A program made the position numbers and the translations under genes. This document shows, in pieces, positions 53,702-64,000 of a DNA stretch of 64,000 nucleotides. The stretch's first letter is position 1. Each line of letters starts with the position of its first letter. The DNA lies in NCBI RefSeq assembly GCF_007655135.1, contig NC_045133.1, positions 6,486,376-6,550,375 of the forward strand, read 5' to 3'. The stretch comes from Punica granatum. Taxonomy: Eukaryota > Streptophyta > Magnoliopsida > Myrtales > Lythraceae. The notes beneath the pieces were generated by a model. That model did no database searches, was not told the DNA's origin, and saw only the letters and a program-made list of their open reading frames with translations.

Positions 53702-53930
53702 GCTTGTTTGGTTTTAGGATAATATTTTAGAATTATAATTTTAACTTAACTCTACCCACTACAAAACAAAATAATTCATACAAAGTCAAAGAGTGGGCCC
53801 CATTTATACCACTTTTTTTTACAACAAAACAACATAACTCATACAAAGTCAAAGGGTGGATTTCATTTATTCCACTCAAAATCAAAATCAAAATCTGATT
53901 TTAAAATCCTACTATAAAACCAAACGCAAC
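53702..53930. mobile_element. MITE
   Basis: The ends TTGTTTGGTTTTAGGAT and AAAACCAAACGCAACC are inverted. The interior contains a direct repeat (CATACAAAGTCAAAG.GTGG, near 53777 and 53843). The design resembles the GTTTGG/CCAAAC MITEs at 8125-8369 and 63392-63575. Confidence 0.55.
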
Positions 53931-56444
53931 CGAATTCGATATGGACCGGTACAATCTTTGGCCATGATAGTCGAGCGTAGACAGCTGTGGTTCTCGTATA
54001 AATAAGGTTGACTAGGTGTTATGAAGCATAAAGGATATCGAGTATTGCTTAGCATGATCGTGCTATGCGTGCAAGAGTATATCATGCTACTACAAGATAA
54101 ATCATCTTGGTTATTTTGGAAAGACATATACGTTGTTATTTTCATCCATCATGTTTGTCGTTCTTCTAGAGTTATGCAAGCAAAGTGGCCGGACGGTCTT
54201 GATTTGCATTGACAAAAGGAACTCCATTGTACGATTTTGATAAGTTTCGCGTGGTTGATTGATGGTGAAAGAAATTAGGGGATAACTAATCATGACTTTG
54301 TTGACAATAGTAAGCACCGATGGTAGCAGGACTGATAATAATATCATATTTTAATTTTAATGTGCATAGCATCATGAGGTAGATCGCGCTCACTGAGCCT
54401 TTTTTTTTTTTTTTCCTTTTCTGGTGTACATAAGACGAGCATAATTCACTTACCATATTAATCGGATTGAATTGAAACACGTTAAATTGTGAATCCAATC
54501 GAAAAAAAAAAAAAAAAAAAAACAACTTTTCTTACCATCCCTAACATTTTTCCCAAACCGGCCCGGCCCGTTTTACCAGAAGATTTTATTCTCCCTCTTC
54601 ATCCGTCCCTCTTCTTGACGGCGGTTGCCTCTCCTCATCGTCTGCTTCCGCCTCCCTCTCCCTCTCCCTCTTCACGCCAGGCTACTCCTGACCGGCCGCC
54701 GCTGCCTCTTTGGCTCACATAAAGTGAAAAAGGTGACAATTTTCATTCTGGGTTTTTGCAATTTGTTAATTTCTTTGCCGTGATTGGTGAATGGGCCATT
54801 TTGTAGTCGTCATCTCCAATTGCCCCCACTTTGTCTCCATTTTTGCTCCGAAGTGTTAGATGTTGGGAAGGTCTGGGAATCGAATTGAATTTTCTTGAAT
54901 TTTGAATTTGAAGATTAATCTCGAGTTGAAAATTCATGACTTTGAAGATTAAATTCTCTATTGTGTCATACTTTGCAGCTGAAACAGCAGCTCCAATGTG
55001 ATTTTTTGTTTCTTGATGATGTGTTTATGATCTATGTTGAATGTATTCCTCAGGGTTGTTTTTTCTTCAGCTGTTCGTGATCATGATTAGAATAGCGGAG
55101 CCCTTGATCATGTGTTATAGTTTGCTATAGAATGAGATTAAGATGCCGAATTATTGTGTCAGTGGGAGCTCATATCTGTGGAGTAGTTGAAGTGATTTAG
55201 CTGGCGATTTGTCTTCCTGCATTAATGGTATTACTTATATTCATAGGCTCATATTCGGATCATGGGTTGGAGTCCTGTTTTGGAAGTTCAGGATCAAAGC
55301 CCATCCAAGCCATCAGATTCTGTTGCGTCCCAAATTAAATTCATGACAGCCTCTATGTATTGTAATTGGATACATCTTATTCTTGCTTAAAACCGAAGAG
55401 CCGTTACCAACACGGAAACAATGCTATAAAAGTGTTCAGAAGTGAAACCCCTGGATCATTTTTTGAGTGATAAATAAAACAAGATGAGGGCAGTAGCTTC
55501 CTTCTTGTATTACTGAAAAGTGAATATCTGATAGATAAAATAAAACAGAGACCGGATAATGGTCTAAAATACAATTCGACTCACAAATTAGCAAAAGGGA
55601 GAGTGAAAAGCTTGGCTCCCCATGCCTGTGCCGCTTTGTTAGTACCCTTTCCTCTCCAGCTAGAAAAAAATAGACCAACAAACAGAGATGGAGAACTGAA
55701 GAAAGCTGGTTTTTATGCGGAAATTCCTTTTTGCTACCCAAATATAATGACTATTCCTTGCCTAATTCTTGAATTTTGCATATATATTCTAGAATTGTCG
55801 CTGAATCTTCTTTAAATCAATGAGAATTCAGAGATTTTCAGGTACTGGGTCTGGTGGACCGACCTGGCAGATTACAGCTATTACCCAATTGTACGGATAT
55901 ACCAATTTTTTCCTATATGCACAATTTGCATTATGAATCTCATATTCCGTGCTCAGTTCTGGTGGGGAGTCAGTTCACTTATTGGGAATTGACCTTGTTC
56001 TGTCAGAATGGGTTAAAAAAATAAAAAAATAAAACAAAACTTTATATTGAGAATTGGATGACTGTAATTGACAGTGCTTATACTATATGATCACTTGCGG
56101 GTCATGGCAGGAAAGAAAATTATAGCCATTTGTCAATCGGGAGGCCAATTTGAAACTGACACAATGGTTTGTTGGGAATTCACTTTCCCACCCCCTGATG
56201 GGAATGTGGATTACCATTTGGGTGGGAAAGTGGTGCAACCAAACGTGGGGATCTTGTGGGTCCATGGAAAAAAAATCCACATTCCTGGGAATTTAGATGG
56301 ATTCCCACATACCAAACGCACTGTTTGAGTCAATTGGTTTTCAGTTCATTCTGTGCCAATATTTTGTTTTGGAAAGTGATGAGCTCGTGGACTGGTTTTT
56401 TCGATGAATATAATTGGAGATTGATTTGATGTTGGGTGGTGTAG

Positions 56445-57353
56445 ATGGCACTGAGGCGTATGTTGGGGTGGTCCGATGGTGAGTTAATGAGATCAGATGC
56501 AAAACCTTGTTCGAGACTGATGAGACAGACAGCTGCTGTATGTACTGTTGGAGGAGCACTTGGGTTCTGGGTCCTCTGTAGATTGCACTATGGTTTGTTC
56601 GACTCCTTTCTTTGTCTTTGCTTTATTGCCTCATCCTTGGAAATTTATCGACTCCTTTCTTTCAGTTTTTGAGATGTTTTAGCATGTAGTTGTGGAATCT
56701 TTACTTAATCGGGGCAAGGAGAACAATTATAGGAGGCCAATTGTTCCTGATGTCTGCCTAACAATTATCTTTGTTCTAGAGCTCTTGTACATGGATAATG
56801 CAGATCCTCCATTGTTTCTTATGGTTCTATTCTTTTGCACACATTTCTTTTTCTCCAAGGATTTTTCCCGTTTCAAGATTTGGAAGCAACAATGGACATT
56901 CTTGCTTCTGCTTAGTATTGGCAACTAATATCAGTTCTCTCGTCTGTGTCTGTATGTGTGTAATACGCATGTGAATTCCATGGCCCGTCTCGAAAACAAA
57001 TACGTTTTTTCAGTGCACCAGACACTTATAGCCTGTTCTTTTCTTTCTGCTATTTGAAAATGGTCAAATCCGAAAGTCGGAATTTTTCTTTCTTTCTACA
57101 CAAGAATATGAAGCATCACGTTGTAGTCTCTTTTTCTGCGAATATTCATTATCATCGTCACCATTCTATCTTACTGAAGGTGATGTCTCTACCATTGATC
57201 AATGCAGGTCCCAGAGTCACTGTGCCAAGGAGCCTTCGCTGGGCTGCTTGTGGAGCTGTAACTGTGAGCTCAACTTCTGCTTTACTAGTCCGCCTTTTTA
57301 GTCCCGAATGTGAACCGCAGAATATTGCTGCTTATGACCATGGAAAGAAATGA
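56445..57353 (+). CDS. Small plant membrane protein of unknown function (97 aa)
   Basis: Two coding exons, 56445-56592 and 57208-57353, join in phase (TATG|GT..GCAG|GTCC) to give 97 aa. The ATG follows directly after an AG acceptor, so a 5' UTR intron is likely. A CT-rich untranslated exon probably lies at about 54560-54740, although this 1.7-kb intron is inferred. The protein has a short charged N-terminus with RSDAKPCSRLMRQ and two hydrophobic segments: about residues 29-46 (AAVCTVGGALGFWVLCRL) and 61-77 (WAACGAVTVSSTSALLV). They are linked by GPRVTVPRS. The tail is PECEPQN-containing. Two short helices around a basic loop suggest a hairpin membrane protein, possibly of an organelle. I recall a conserved uncharacterised plant family but name no function. 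Confidence 0.8.
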
Positions 57354-57472
57354 CAATAGTCTCGCTCTTTTTGTAAGAAATCTGGTTGCTTGTGCCATTT
57401 AGCTATTTCACGAGCCTGTATCAGAAAAAAGATCCTTCCTGTTTTATGATTAGTTGTTATTGTGATCTTAGG

Positions 57473-57767
57473 TGGCGTTTGATAAATGAAGTACTTAAAA
57501 ATTAAGCAGTTAATTAGTTAAGAAAATAAGTATATAAGAAGATGAGAGGATTGATAAAGATGAAGAGATGTGTTTTGATGAGTTAAAAAGGTATAAGTGA
57601 AAAATGATTTATTCCATTAAGTCAAATCTTTTGACTTAAGTAGTTTTTGACTTAATGATTAAGTAATTTAGATACTCATCTCTCATGTTCCCATCATCTT
57701 ATTCATTTTCCCTTATAACTAACTTTTAAGTACTTATTCGATTAAATTGAAACAAATACACCCTTAA
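57473..57767. mobile_element. MITE
   Basis: The left end GGTGGCGTTTGATAAATG with AAGTACTTAAAA is mirrored by TTTTAAGTACTTATTCG and a TTTGTTT-type right end. The interior is AT-rich and non-coding. It lies just past the 3' end of the small membrane-protein gene. Confidence 0.5.
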
Positions 57768-60720
57768 TCTCTTGGGCTGGCTTAATATAGCAGATTGTTT
57801 GCCCATTGAATAGCTGATAAATTATGCTATATCTAGTGTGCATCGAGATCTTAGGCAGCGAGAAACGACCAATCCAATAATTGTCCACTGTTATGCAAAA
57901 ATTTAGACATGATGTTGCCGAGTTCTGTGTGACGGATCTATAGTTTAACTGCAAAGATAAGGAATTGACAGAGAAGTTAGCAACAGTGTGCTTCATCTAG
58001 CGATTAATCACGCCTCTTATTGCTCGGTGGTCCATATGCCATTCAAAACGAAGGATGCGGTTTAGCCTTGGTATGACCTACGAACAGGAGCACCTTTCTT
58101 TTTTCTTTTTCTTTTTCTTTTTTTTTTTTAATGTAGAGATGAAGTTGACCATGGTCATCATAAGGGATAGACTTCAGGTTGACCAAGTCTGACCGTAAAC
58201 ATAGAGCCCACTTGATTTTCTGAATTCACAGGATTTTCATATTTCGTTCAACCATGGCTATCCACATTTTCACATGCACATTCTTACTCAAATATTGATA
58301 TAGATTACTACAAGAGGAGTAAGAATGTGGATTTCCACCTTGGTGGTATAATAATATAATATTTCTAATAATGTTAATTGTGATATTAAATGTGATGATG
58401 TGGATAATCAATAATTTAATTGGTGAAAATTTAACTCGAGGCGATGTGATTACTAGTAATCACATTACGGGCAATGTACCAAATCTCATCTTATATGAGG
58501 ACCCCAAGATTCTCTTCTGATTCGAGAGAACGTGCCGTTTTTTATCAGACGAGTCTCCATGGTTATTAATTAAAGAGTCATTTCATAGATTCATGTAAAA
58601 AACAGTCGATATCGAGATAGTTTTAATAAGAAGATTTACATAGTTGTCTAGTTGACAACCGAATTACTCATGGTTGATTGTTGTCTAAAACAACGAAAAA
58701 TTCTGTGATGGAGTGCCAAATTATATTTCATGGTGGAGTGCTAGTTTTTCTAATCCATTTAATATTAAAGACGATATTTTGATTTATAGATCTTTCAATG
58801 GCATAACAAATCCATCAGGTCACTTATAAAGTACAATAAAATTGAAAGGTCACTCACGTATTGATGGCCCGTCATTCACGTGTCGCTGACGTTCCCATAA
58901 ATGAAAACCCACTTATATGTTGATCATGGATGATGTATCGCTAACGTGTCCGATGTTATATCAGATCGATTGTCTTTAAAAACCAATGTGGTCTAGTTTG
59001 GTGACGCGACGATGATTAATGATGTGACAGAATGTGATTGATACATATGACAGGAAGATTCAAAAACAGTAGTATAATATTATAATCGAAAATTGTGAAA
59101 TGAAAATATTAATAATTAGAAATACTATGGGAAAAATATGTAAATAATGGACGTATAGAATTAAAAATTTGTGAGATGTAATAGCTAAAATTAATATTTC
59201 ATCATTAAACACAAGTTGCGATGTCATTGTATAATCTACCCTAAAACAACAGCCAAAATACGTGAATTTATTTATATTCATCAATATCATACAAAGGGAT
59301 TACTACGTTTTAGTCCGTGATTTAATTTAAACAGTCCAAATGACAAAAGTTACCTTGATATCGTTTGGCCCTTGGTAAAGCCAAAAACCATCGCTTTTGA
59401 ATCCTATTTTTCGTTCAGTTCTTTTTGTTTTCTTTAAATATTTGCCTCATGAAAAAAAAATATGTTTATTAATATATTTAATATAATATAAAGCTGCAGC
59501 ATATTAGTTGAAGAAAGACCAAGTGCAGCCCCACTATATATCACTTTCCACCGGTCATTCTATATCAATGATAGTATTGAAAGACCGAATTTAATGGTGG
59601 ATTGAGCATTCCGGACTAGAATCGAACTAAGAAATCGTAAATAATTTCATTTCACGATAATCAGGTTGTCGACGACCATGGACGAGTTGGCGGGGATTTG
59701 AGTTGCTGCTACAGCCGCTGCCGCTTTCTTCTGCGATTGATCGCAAGTATTTTTTTCAAAATTCATAAAAATATAGATAATATTAAAAATTGGGTCAAAA
59801 GTAGAAAAAGAAGGGAAAAATTTTAGGTTGACAAATAACTGCAATATCAAAGAATTTTAATTTTTAACTACTGACAAAAAAAAAAGAAGAAGAAATTTTT
59901 AATCCCTTGTTTCTCTAAATAATTTTTACTTAAACGAATAAGCAGTTGTCGTATTAAATATTTAATTTTCAATATTTAGTTTAAGTCTAATCAAATAGCA
60001 CCTAACAAAGGTCAGGTGAAGTTGCAATTTCGTCCGTGCCAGATGGAATCGGTCCAGTTGAACATGCTCCGGTTGATTGTGTACGGTGGACGGACGATTT
60101 GGTTTTGATGAGACTTACATGGGATTCCAAACCAACCCAATTCCAAGTCGAGCTTAAGCACTACATTCTTGCGGGTAAGGTTAGGCCAACTCTGGTCCTT
60201 GTGTGTATATATATATATATATATATACACGTATATATATGTATGTATATACACTAACTATAATAATTTTATCATAGAATTTTCTGGAGATTTATATTTT
60301 AATATAAATAAATATTCTATCACTGAAAATTACTGCAGGAAGTGATCCACTTTGAAGAAATCAATTAGGACATAATGTGAAATCGTCGTGGCTTAATCGG
60401 TTGATTATTAGTTTATTCGGTTATGGAACTCTCATCATCCCCACTCGTCCTCCCCTTTATTATATTGCCTTTTTCACCTTCTTTAAAGAAATGTTTTTTT
60501 CTCACACACCACGTAATCAAGAATTGACATTTGAACGGAACTTAGTTTTAATCGATGGATTGAGGATATATAATGGTCTTATATATTAGAAGCCGAACGA
60601 GATTAATCTCAACTAATATGGGGAGCGTAATATGTTACAGATCTAACACCTCTTCAGTCCATCCAGCTATAAGAAAAAACCTTCTTCGGCCCCATCCGCA
60701 ATGCGTGATCCTGTGTTTGG
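57768..60720. other. Intergenic DNA with small repeats and one exon-like scrap
   Basis: The region contains a pyrimidine tract (58098-58130) and an inverted repeat (CACATTCTTACTC at 58272-58284 and GAGTAAGAATGTG near 58317-58330). A minus-strand C-terminal exon-like scrap lies at about 59640-59730: AG acceptor, then KKAAAAVAATQIPANSS and a stop. No complete gene is supported. Confidence 0.4.
60203..60254. repeat. TA/GTAT microsatellite
   Basis: (TA)n is followed by ACACG and a second TATATATGTATGTATATAC run. The sequence is nearly palindromic. Confidence 0.9.
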
Positions 60721-60723
60721 CAG

Positions 60724-60731
60724 TATAAAAT
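60724..60731 (+). promoter_or_regulatory. TATA box of the cysteine desulfhydrase gene
   Basis: TATAAAAT lies 62 bp before the first ATG (60793), predicting a transcript start near 60755-60760. Both candidate start codons would therefore be in the mRNA. An ATTGG (inverted CCAAT) lies close by at about 60764, downstream of the box. Confidence 0.65.
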
Positions 60732-60792
60732 ATTCACAGTAAATGATGACGTGGCATATTCTTATTGGCCTATGTAAAAGGTTGCTTTTAGG

Positions 60793-62241
60793 ATGCTCCG
60801 TAGGCTAGTCATTCTCGTCCCCAAATTCACCATCCGACGCCCACTCTCCCCGGCAAGCCCTAATCTCGTCAATCCCTGCCACGGCCGATCGATGGCCTCT
60901 CCCGACGGCAACCACCGCCACCCCGAGACCAACGGCGAGGCCAAGCCACCCGCGCCGAAGAAGCAGAAGCTCTCCACGTCCATCACCGACTCCGAGATCC
61001 AGTCCGAGTTCTCCCACCACGACGCCTCCGTCGCCCGGATCAACAACGGCAGCTTCGGGTCCTGCCCCCAGTCTATCATTTCCGCCCAGCAGCGGTGGCA
61101 GCTCCGGTTCCTCCGCCAGCCAGACAGCTTCTACTTCAACGACCTCAAAGCCGGCATCCTCGAGTCCCGCGAGTTCATCCGCTCCCTCATCAACGCCGAC
61201 GATGTCAGCGAGGTCTCCATCGTCGACAACGCGACCACCGCCGCGGCGGTCGTGCTTCAACAGATCGCATGGGGCTTCACCGAGGGGCGGTTCCAGAAGG
61301 GCGACGTCGCTGTGATGCTCCACTACGCGTACGGGGCGGTGAAGAAGTCCATGGAGGCATACGTCACGCGCGCCGGCGGCCGCGTTGTTGAGGTCCAGCT
61401 TCCTTTCCCGGTGAGTTCGAAGGAAGAAATAATCACCGAGTTCAGGCGGGCTCTGGAGAGAGGGAAGGAGAACGGGCAGAGAATTCGACTAGCCGTTATC
61501 GATCACGTCACGTCGATGCCGAGCGTCGTGATTCCGGTCAAAGAGCTGGTCAAGATTTGCCGGGAAGAGGATGTTGACCAGGTTTTCGTGGACGCGGCTC
61601 ATGGGATTGGGTGCGTTGACGTTGATGTGAAGGAGATTGGGGCTGATTTCTACACCAGCAACCTCCACAAGTGGTTCTTCAGCCCACCGTCGGTGGCCTT
61701 CTTGTATTGCCGGAGATCGGCCAAGCTCTCCGACTTGCACCACCCCGTCGTCTCCCACGAGTATGGCAATGGGCTGGCCATTGAAAGCGCCTGGATCGGC
61801 ACTCGCGACTACAGCGCACAGCTTGTGGTCCCTTCGGTCTTGGAGTTTGTCAACCGGTTCGAGGGCGGGATCGAAGGAATCAAGAAGCGGAACCACGAGC
61901 AAGTCGTGAGGATGGGGGAGATGTTGGCTAAATCATGGGGAACGCAGCTCGGGTGTCCGCCTGATATGTGCTCTAGCATGGTGATGATAGGGTTACCGTG
62001 GTGTCTGGGGATCACGAGCGAGAGGGATACCCTCAAATTGAGGGTGCATTTGAGGGATCGCTTCGCGGTCGAGGTCCCGATATATTACAGGGCGCCTAAG
62101 GAAGGGGAGGTTGACCCAGTTACAGGTTATGCAAGGATTTCTCATCAGGTCTATAACAAGGTCGAGGACTACGAAAGGTTCAGGGACGCGATTAATAAGC
62201 TCGTTGGTGATAAGTTCACCTGTGCGTCTCTCTCGGCTTGA
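60793..62241 (+). CDS. LCD: L-cysteine desulfhydrase, PLP-dependent (class V aminotransferase fold)
   Basis: This intronless ORF encodes 482 aa. L-cysteine desulfhydrase converts L-cysteine to hydrogen sulfide, pyruvate and ammonia with pyridoxal phosphate, and feeds H2S signalling and cysteine turnover. The family call rests on long recognisable blocks: RINNGSFGSCP, SIVDNATTAAAVVLQQ, VFVDAAHGIG (Asp267 should contact the PLP ring nitrogen), TSNLHKWFF (Lys293, Schiff-base lysine), ESAWIGTRDYSAQLVVPS and RISHQVYNK. Length past residue 34 (449 aa) is close to the Arabidopsis enzyme as I recall it. The first 33 residues (MLRRLVILVPKFTIRRPLS...) are Arg-rich without acids and look like a mitochondrial presequence. 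Met34 (position 60892, context GATCGATGG) would give the shorter cytosolic form. An epimerase-like relative is a less likely alternative. No lesions are visible. Confidence 0.93.
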   Translation: MLRRLVILVPKFTIRRPLSPASPNLVNPCHGRSMASPDGNHRHPETNGEAKPPAPKKQKLSTSITDSEIQSEFSHHDASVARINNGSFGSCPQSIISAQQRWQLRFLRQPDSFYFNDLKAGILESREFIRSLINADDVSEVSIVDNATTAAAVVLQQIAWGFTEGRFQKGDVAVMLHYAYGAVKKSMEAYVTRAGGRVVEVQLPFPVSSKEEIITEFRRALERGKENGQRIRLAVIDHVTSMPSVVIPVKELVKICREEDVDQVFVDAAHGIGCVDVDVKEIGADFYTSNLHKWFFSPPSVAFLYCRRSAKLSDLHHPVVSHEYGNGLAIESAWIGTRDYSAQLVVPSVLEFVNRFEGGIEGIKKRNHEQVVRMGEMLAKSWGTQLGCPPDMCSSMVMIGLPWCLGITSERDTLKLRVHLRDRFAVEVPIYYRAPKEGEVDPVTGYARISHQVYNKVEDYERFRDAINKLVGDKFTCASLSA

Positions 62242-62244
62242 GAT

Positions 62245-63391
62245 GGTATGCTGTTTTTTCTGAACAACTTGTAAAAATGGTTCCATTTCGAGTCTTCCGA
62301 TCGAATAAGTTTGTGGCAATTGCTAATGCGCCATCTTCAATAAGATGAGAAAGAAGAACTATTTCTTCTTTTTTTTTTTGTCTTTATTGGTTCGAGTCAG
62401 TAGATCGAAAGTAAAGATTACTTGGCAATTCTATTCGTTTCGAGTCGTGATAACTACTAGTGAAAGGAGCTTGTATAAGTATGTAGGGTAGGAGTACACG
62501 GTTTATGCTTGTGCTTGTGCATGTATGTATGTGTTAAGACTCTCGTGAGTGATTGGAGTTGATGGAGTAGTCTTAGAATCTGTTTTACTACCGACTCGGG
62601 AGATGGAATTCTAACTCAGTTCGTATCTCTCTTTTGTGTAGAGTTACGCGGGTCGTAGAGCATTGTCTGTCCAGATGAATAAGTGCTGCTGTAATACTCA
62701 GCGCTCGGCTTGCTTGCTCGGTGTTGTCATGGTTTAGTTACCATGGCACTCCCGAAAGATGTAGATATGCTATGCAAAGAACAAAGGGCCAGAAGAGATG
62801 TATGATGACTGTTTAGTTCTTCAGCATTGCAATGACTAGATTGCGGGGAAGACCTGTCTGTGTTTTCGAATTTGCAGCAATTGCTGATCTGAACTTTTCT
62901 CTGAATCATTGTTGAAAAGATGAACAGTCTATGAAGGTCTTTACTTCTCATGGCTTTTCGTTGTGAATCGGAAACAGTATATACTATCTGGGCTGTGTAT
63001 CTTTACCCGCATTTACAGACTTTGCTGATTGAGTCCGAGGTATCGACGACATACATTGATAACAGAGTTTCTTTAGCAAATCAATCGTACACTTCACAGT
63101 TTCTGACGCGGACTTGGTATAGAAATGAAACGATTGTAGAGGGATCCAATATTTGTTCGGTGACCAAACTGTCTATGGCTCCATTATCACCACCAGATCG
63201 TTTTGCCCCAGATTGTTGGCTCTGTTATTGCCACGAGAAAATATTCAGTGAGTGTTATATAATCACATAAGTTGTATAGAATTCAATGAACAATCGATAC
63301 ATGTCAAAGTGAAGAAAGAAATTTTATGAACTATAATTGTAATTTTTACACGTGTCAGTGATTCGTGTAATTTTGCACAGGCACGGGTTAT
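62245..63391. other. 3' flank of the LCD gene, no further gene seen
   Basis: The 3' UTR probably ends near 62345 (AATAAG, then T-rich sequence). A 106-codon ORF at 62950-63270 has no recognisable family features and no promoter or codon-use support. Confidence 0.45.
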
Positions 63392-63575
63392 ATATGGTGC
63401 TTTTGATTTTAGAGTTAAAGTAAGTTTGATTTTGATTTTGATTTTGATTGTGGAAAAGGACAAATGAGATGAGATTATAAATTTGACTTGAAAAATGTGT
63501 ATTTTTGTTGTGTAGTGTGTTGAGTTAAAATCAAAATCATGATTCTAAAATTAAACTTACAAATCAAAGGGGGCC
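63392..63575. mobile_element. MITE related to the element at 8125-8369
   Basis: It shares AGAGTTAAAGTAA, ATTTTGATTTTGATTGTGGAA and GTGTTGAGTTAAA in order with the 8-kb element. The termini are GGTGCTTTTGATTTT and CAAATCAAAGGGGGCC. Confidence 0.6.
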
Positions 63576-64000
63576 ATAATATCTTCTCACTACATTGACT
63601 CAGCGGTGATGGTGATCGCCACATTGATTCAACGGTGATGGTGATGAGGCAGGGGACCGTTTATGTTCCATAAATAACGTCCTTGCATATTTGTCTATGT
63701 TGCTTAAATGGATGGGACATGACATGATGGCACTAGAGTGAAACTTTTTTTTTTTTTTTTTGACGAAGGCACTAGAGGGAAACCTATTCCTTGTTTAAGT
63801 GACACTTGACAAGTTGATAGACACTTGCGGGTTATTATGATACAACAATGAGGGGTTGCGGGGATTACCGTTATATAGATCATTCTTTTTTTCATGAACT
63901 CTCACCAAAAGTTGATGCGACAGCGAAATCAATCCTTATTTTGGAGCTGCATAATATTAGTCATCCTACAGTCACAATTATTTTTGAGATATTGATCTGA

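Noticed and set aside
54480..54740. Independent gene starting in the CT-rich region
   Set aside because: It has no ATG-initiated frame of note. It is better read as the untranslated first exon of the gene at 56445.
56060..56330. MITE in the long 5' UTR intron of the small membrane-protein gene
   Set aside because: The right end looks like a MITE terminus (ACCAAACGCACTG), but I could not find a matching left terminus.
60805..61323. 172-codon minus-strand ORF opposite LCD
   Set aside because: It is a shadow of the GC-rich coding strand, with low-complexity Gly/Val/Asp composition.
62950..63270. 106-codon plus-strand ORF downstream of LCD
   Set aside because: There is no recognisable motif, promoter or splice context. 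It is probably chance.

Overview
This window looks like nuclear DNA from a flowering plant, probably a eudicot. The genes have short GT-AG introns, the intergenic DNA is AT-rich and full of transposon remnants, and the products are plant families: a plant-specific-insert aspartic protease, a type I MADS-box factor, an L-cysteine desulfhydrase and a G-patch/zinc-finger protein. I cannot name the species from sequence alone. No prokaryotic, organellar or CRISPR features were seen.

Layout. Positions 1-5352 and about 42072-47937 are two same-strand copies of one segmental duplication. The second copy holds an intact seven-exon G-patch gene. The first holds a decayed pseudogene of it. Between them lie about 37 kb of mostly repetitive DNA. 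This includes an isolated M-gamma-like MADS gene (10.5 kb), a long-TIR element carrying a Rab GTPase fragment (11.6-13.5 kb), a foldback element (13.9-14.45 kb), at least two Helitron-like families, a broken PMEI/invertase-inhibitor-like gene (18.7-19.5 kb), several tRNA-derived SINEs, and a rearranged Ty1/copia element split by a 5.3 kb insertion that resembles a giant solo LTR (26.6-33.3 kb). Three dispersed paralogues of one small plant gene (88-89 aa, all on the minus strand, each with a TATA box and a shared upstream module) lie at 22.1, 35.7 and 39.5 kb.

The right third is gene-richer. It contains the G-patch gene, a convergent 13-exon aspartic protease (48.65-51.5 kb), a small two-exon membrane-protein gene (56.4-57.35 kb) and an intronless L-cysteine desulfhydrase (60.8-62.2 kb). 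The genes do not form an obvious shared pathway. The most informative biology is the history written in the repeats: a duplication whose copies then diverged by gene decay, a LINE insertion, a TRIM insertion and the loss or gain of a 35-bp minisatellite. All gene models were spliced by eye from reading-frame continuity and GT-AG sites, and no database search was run.
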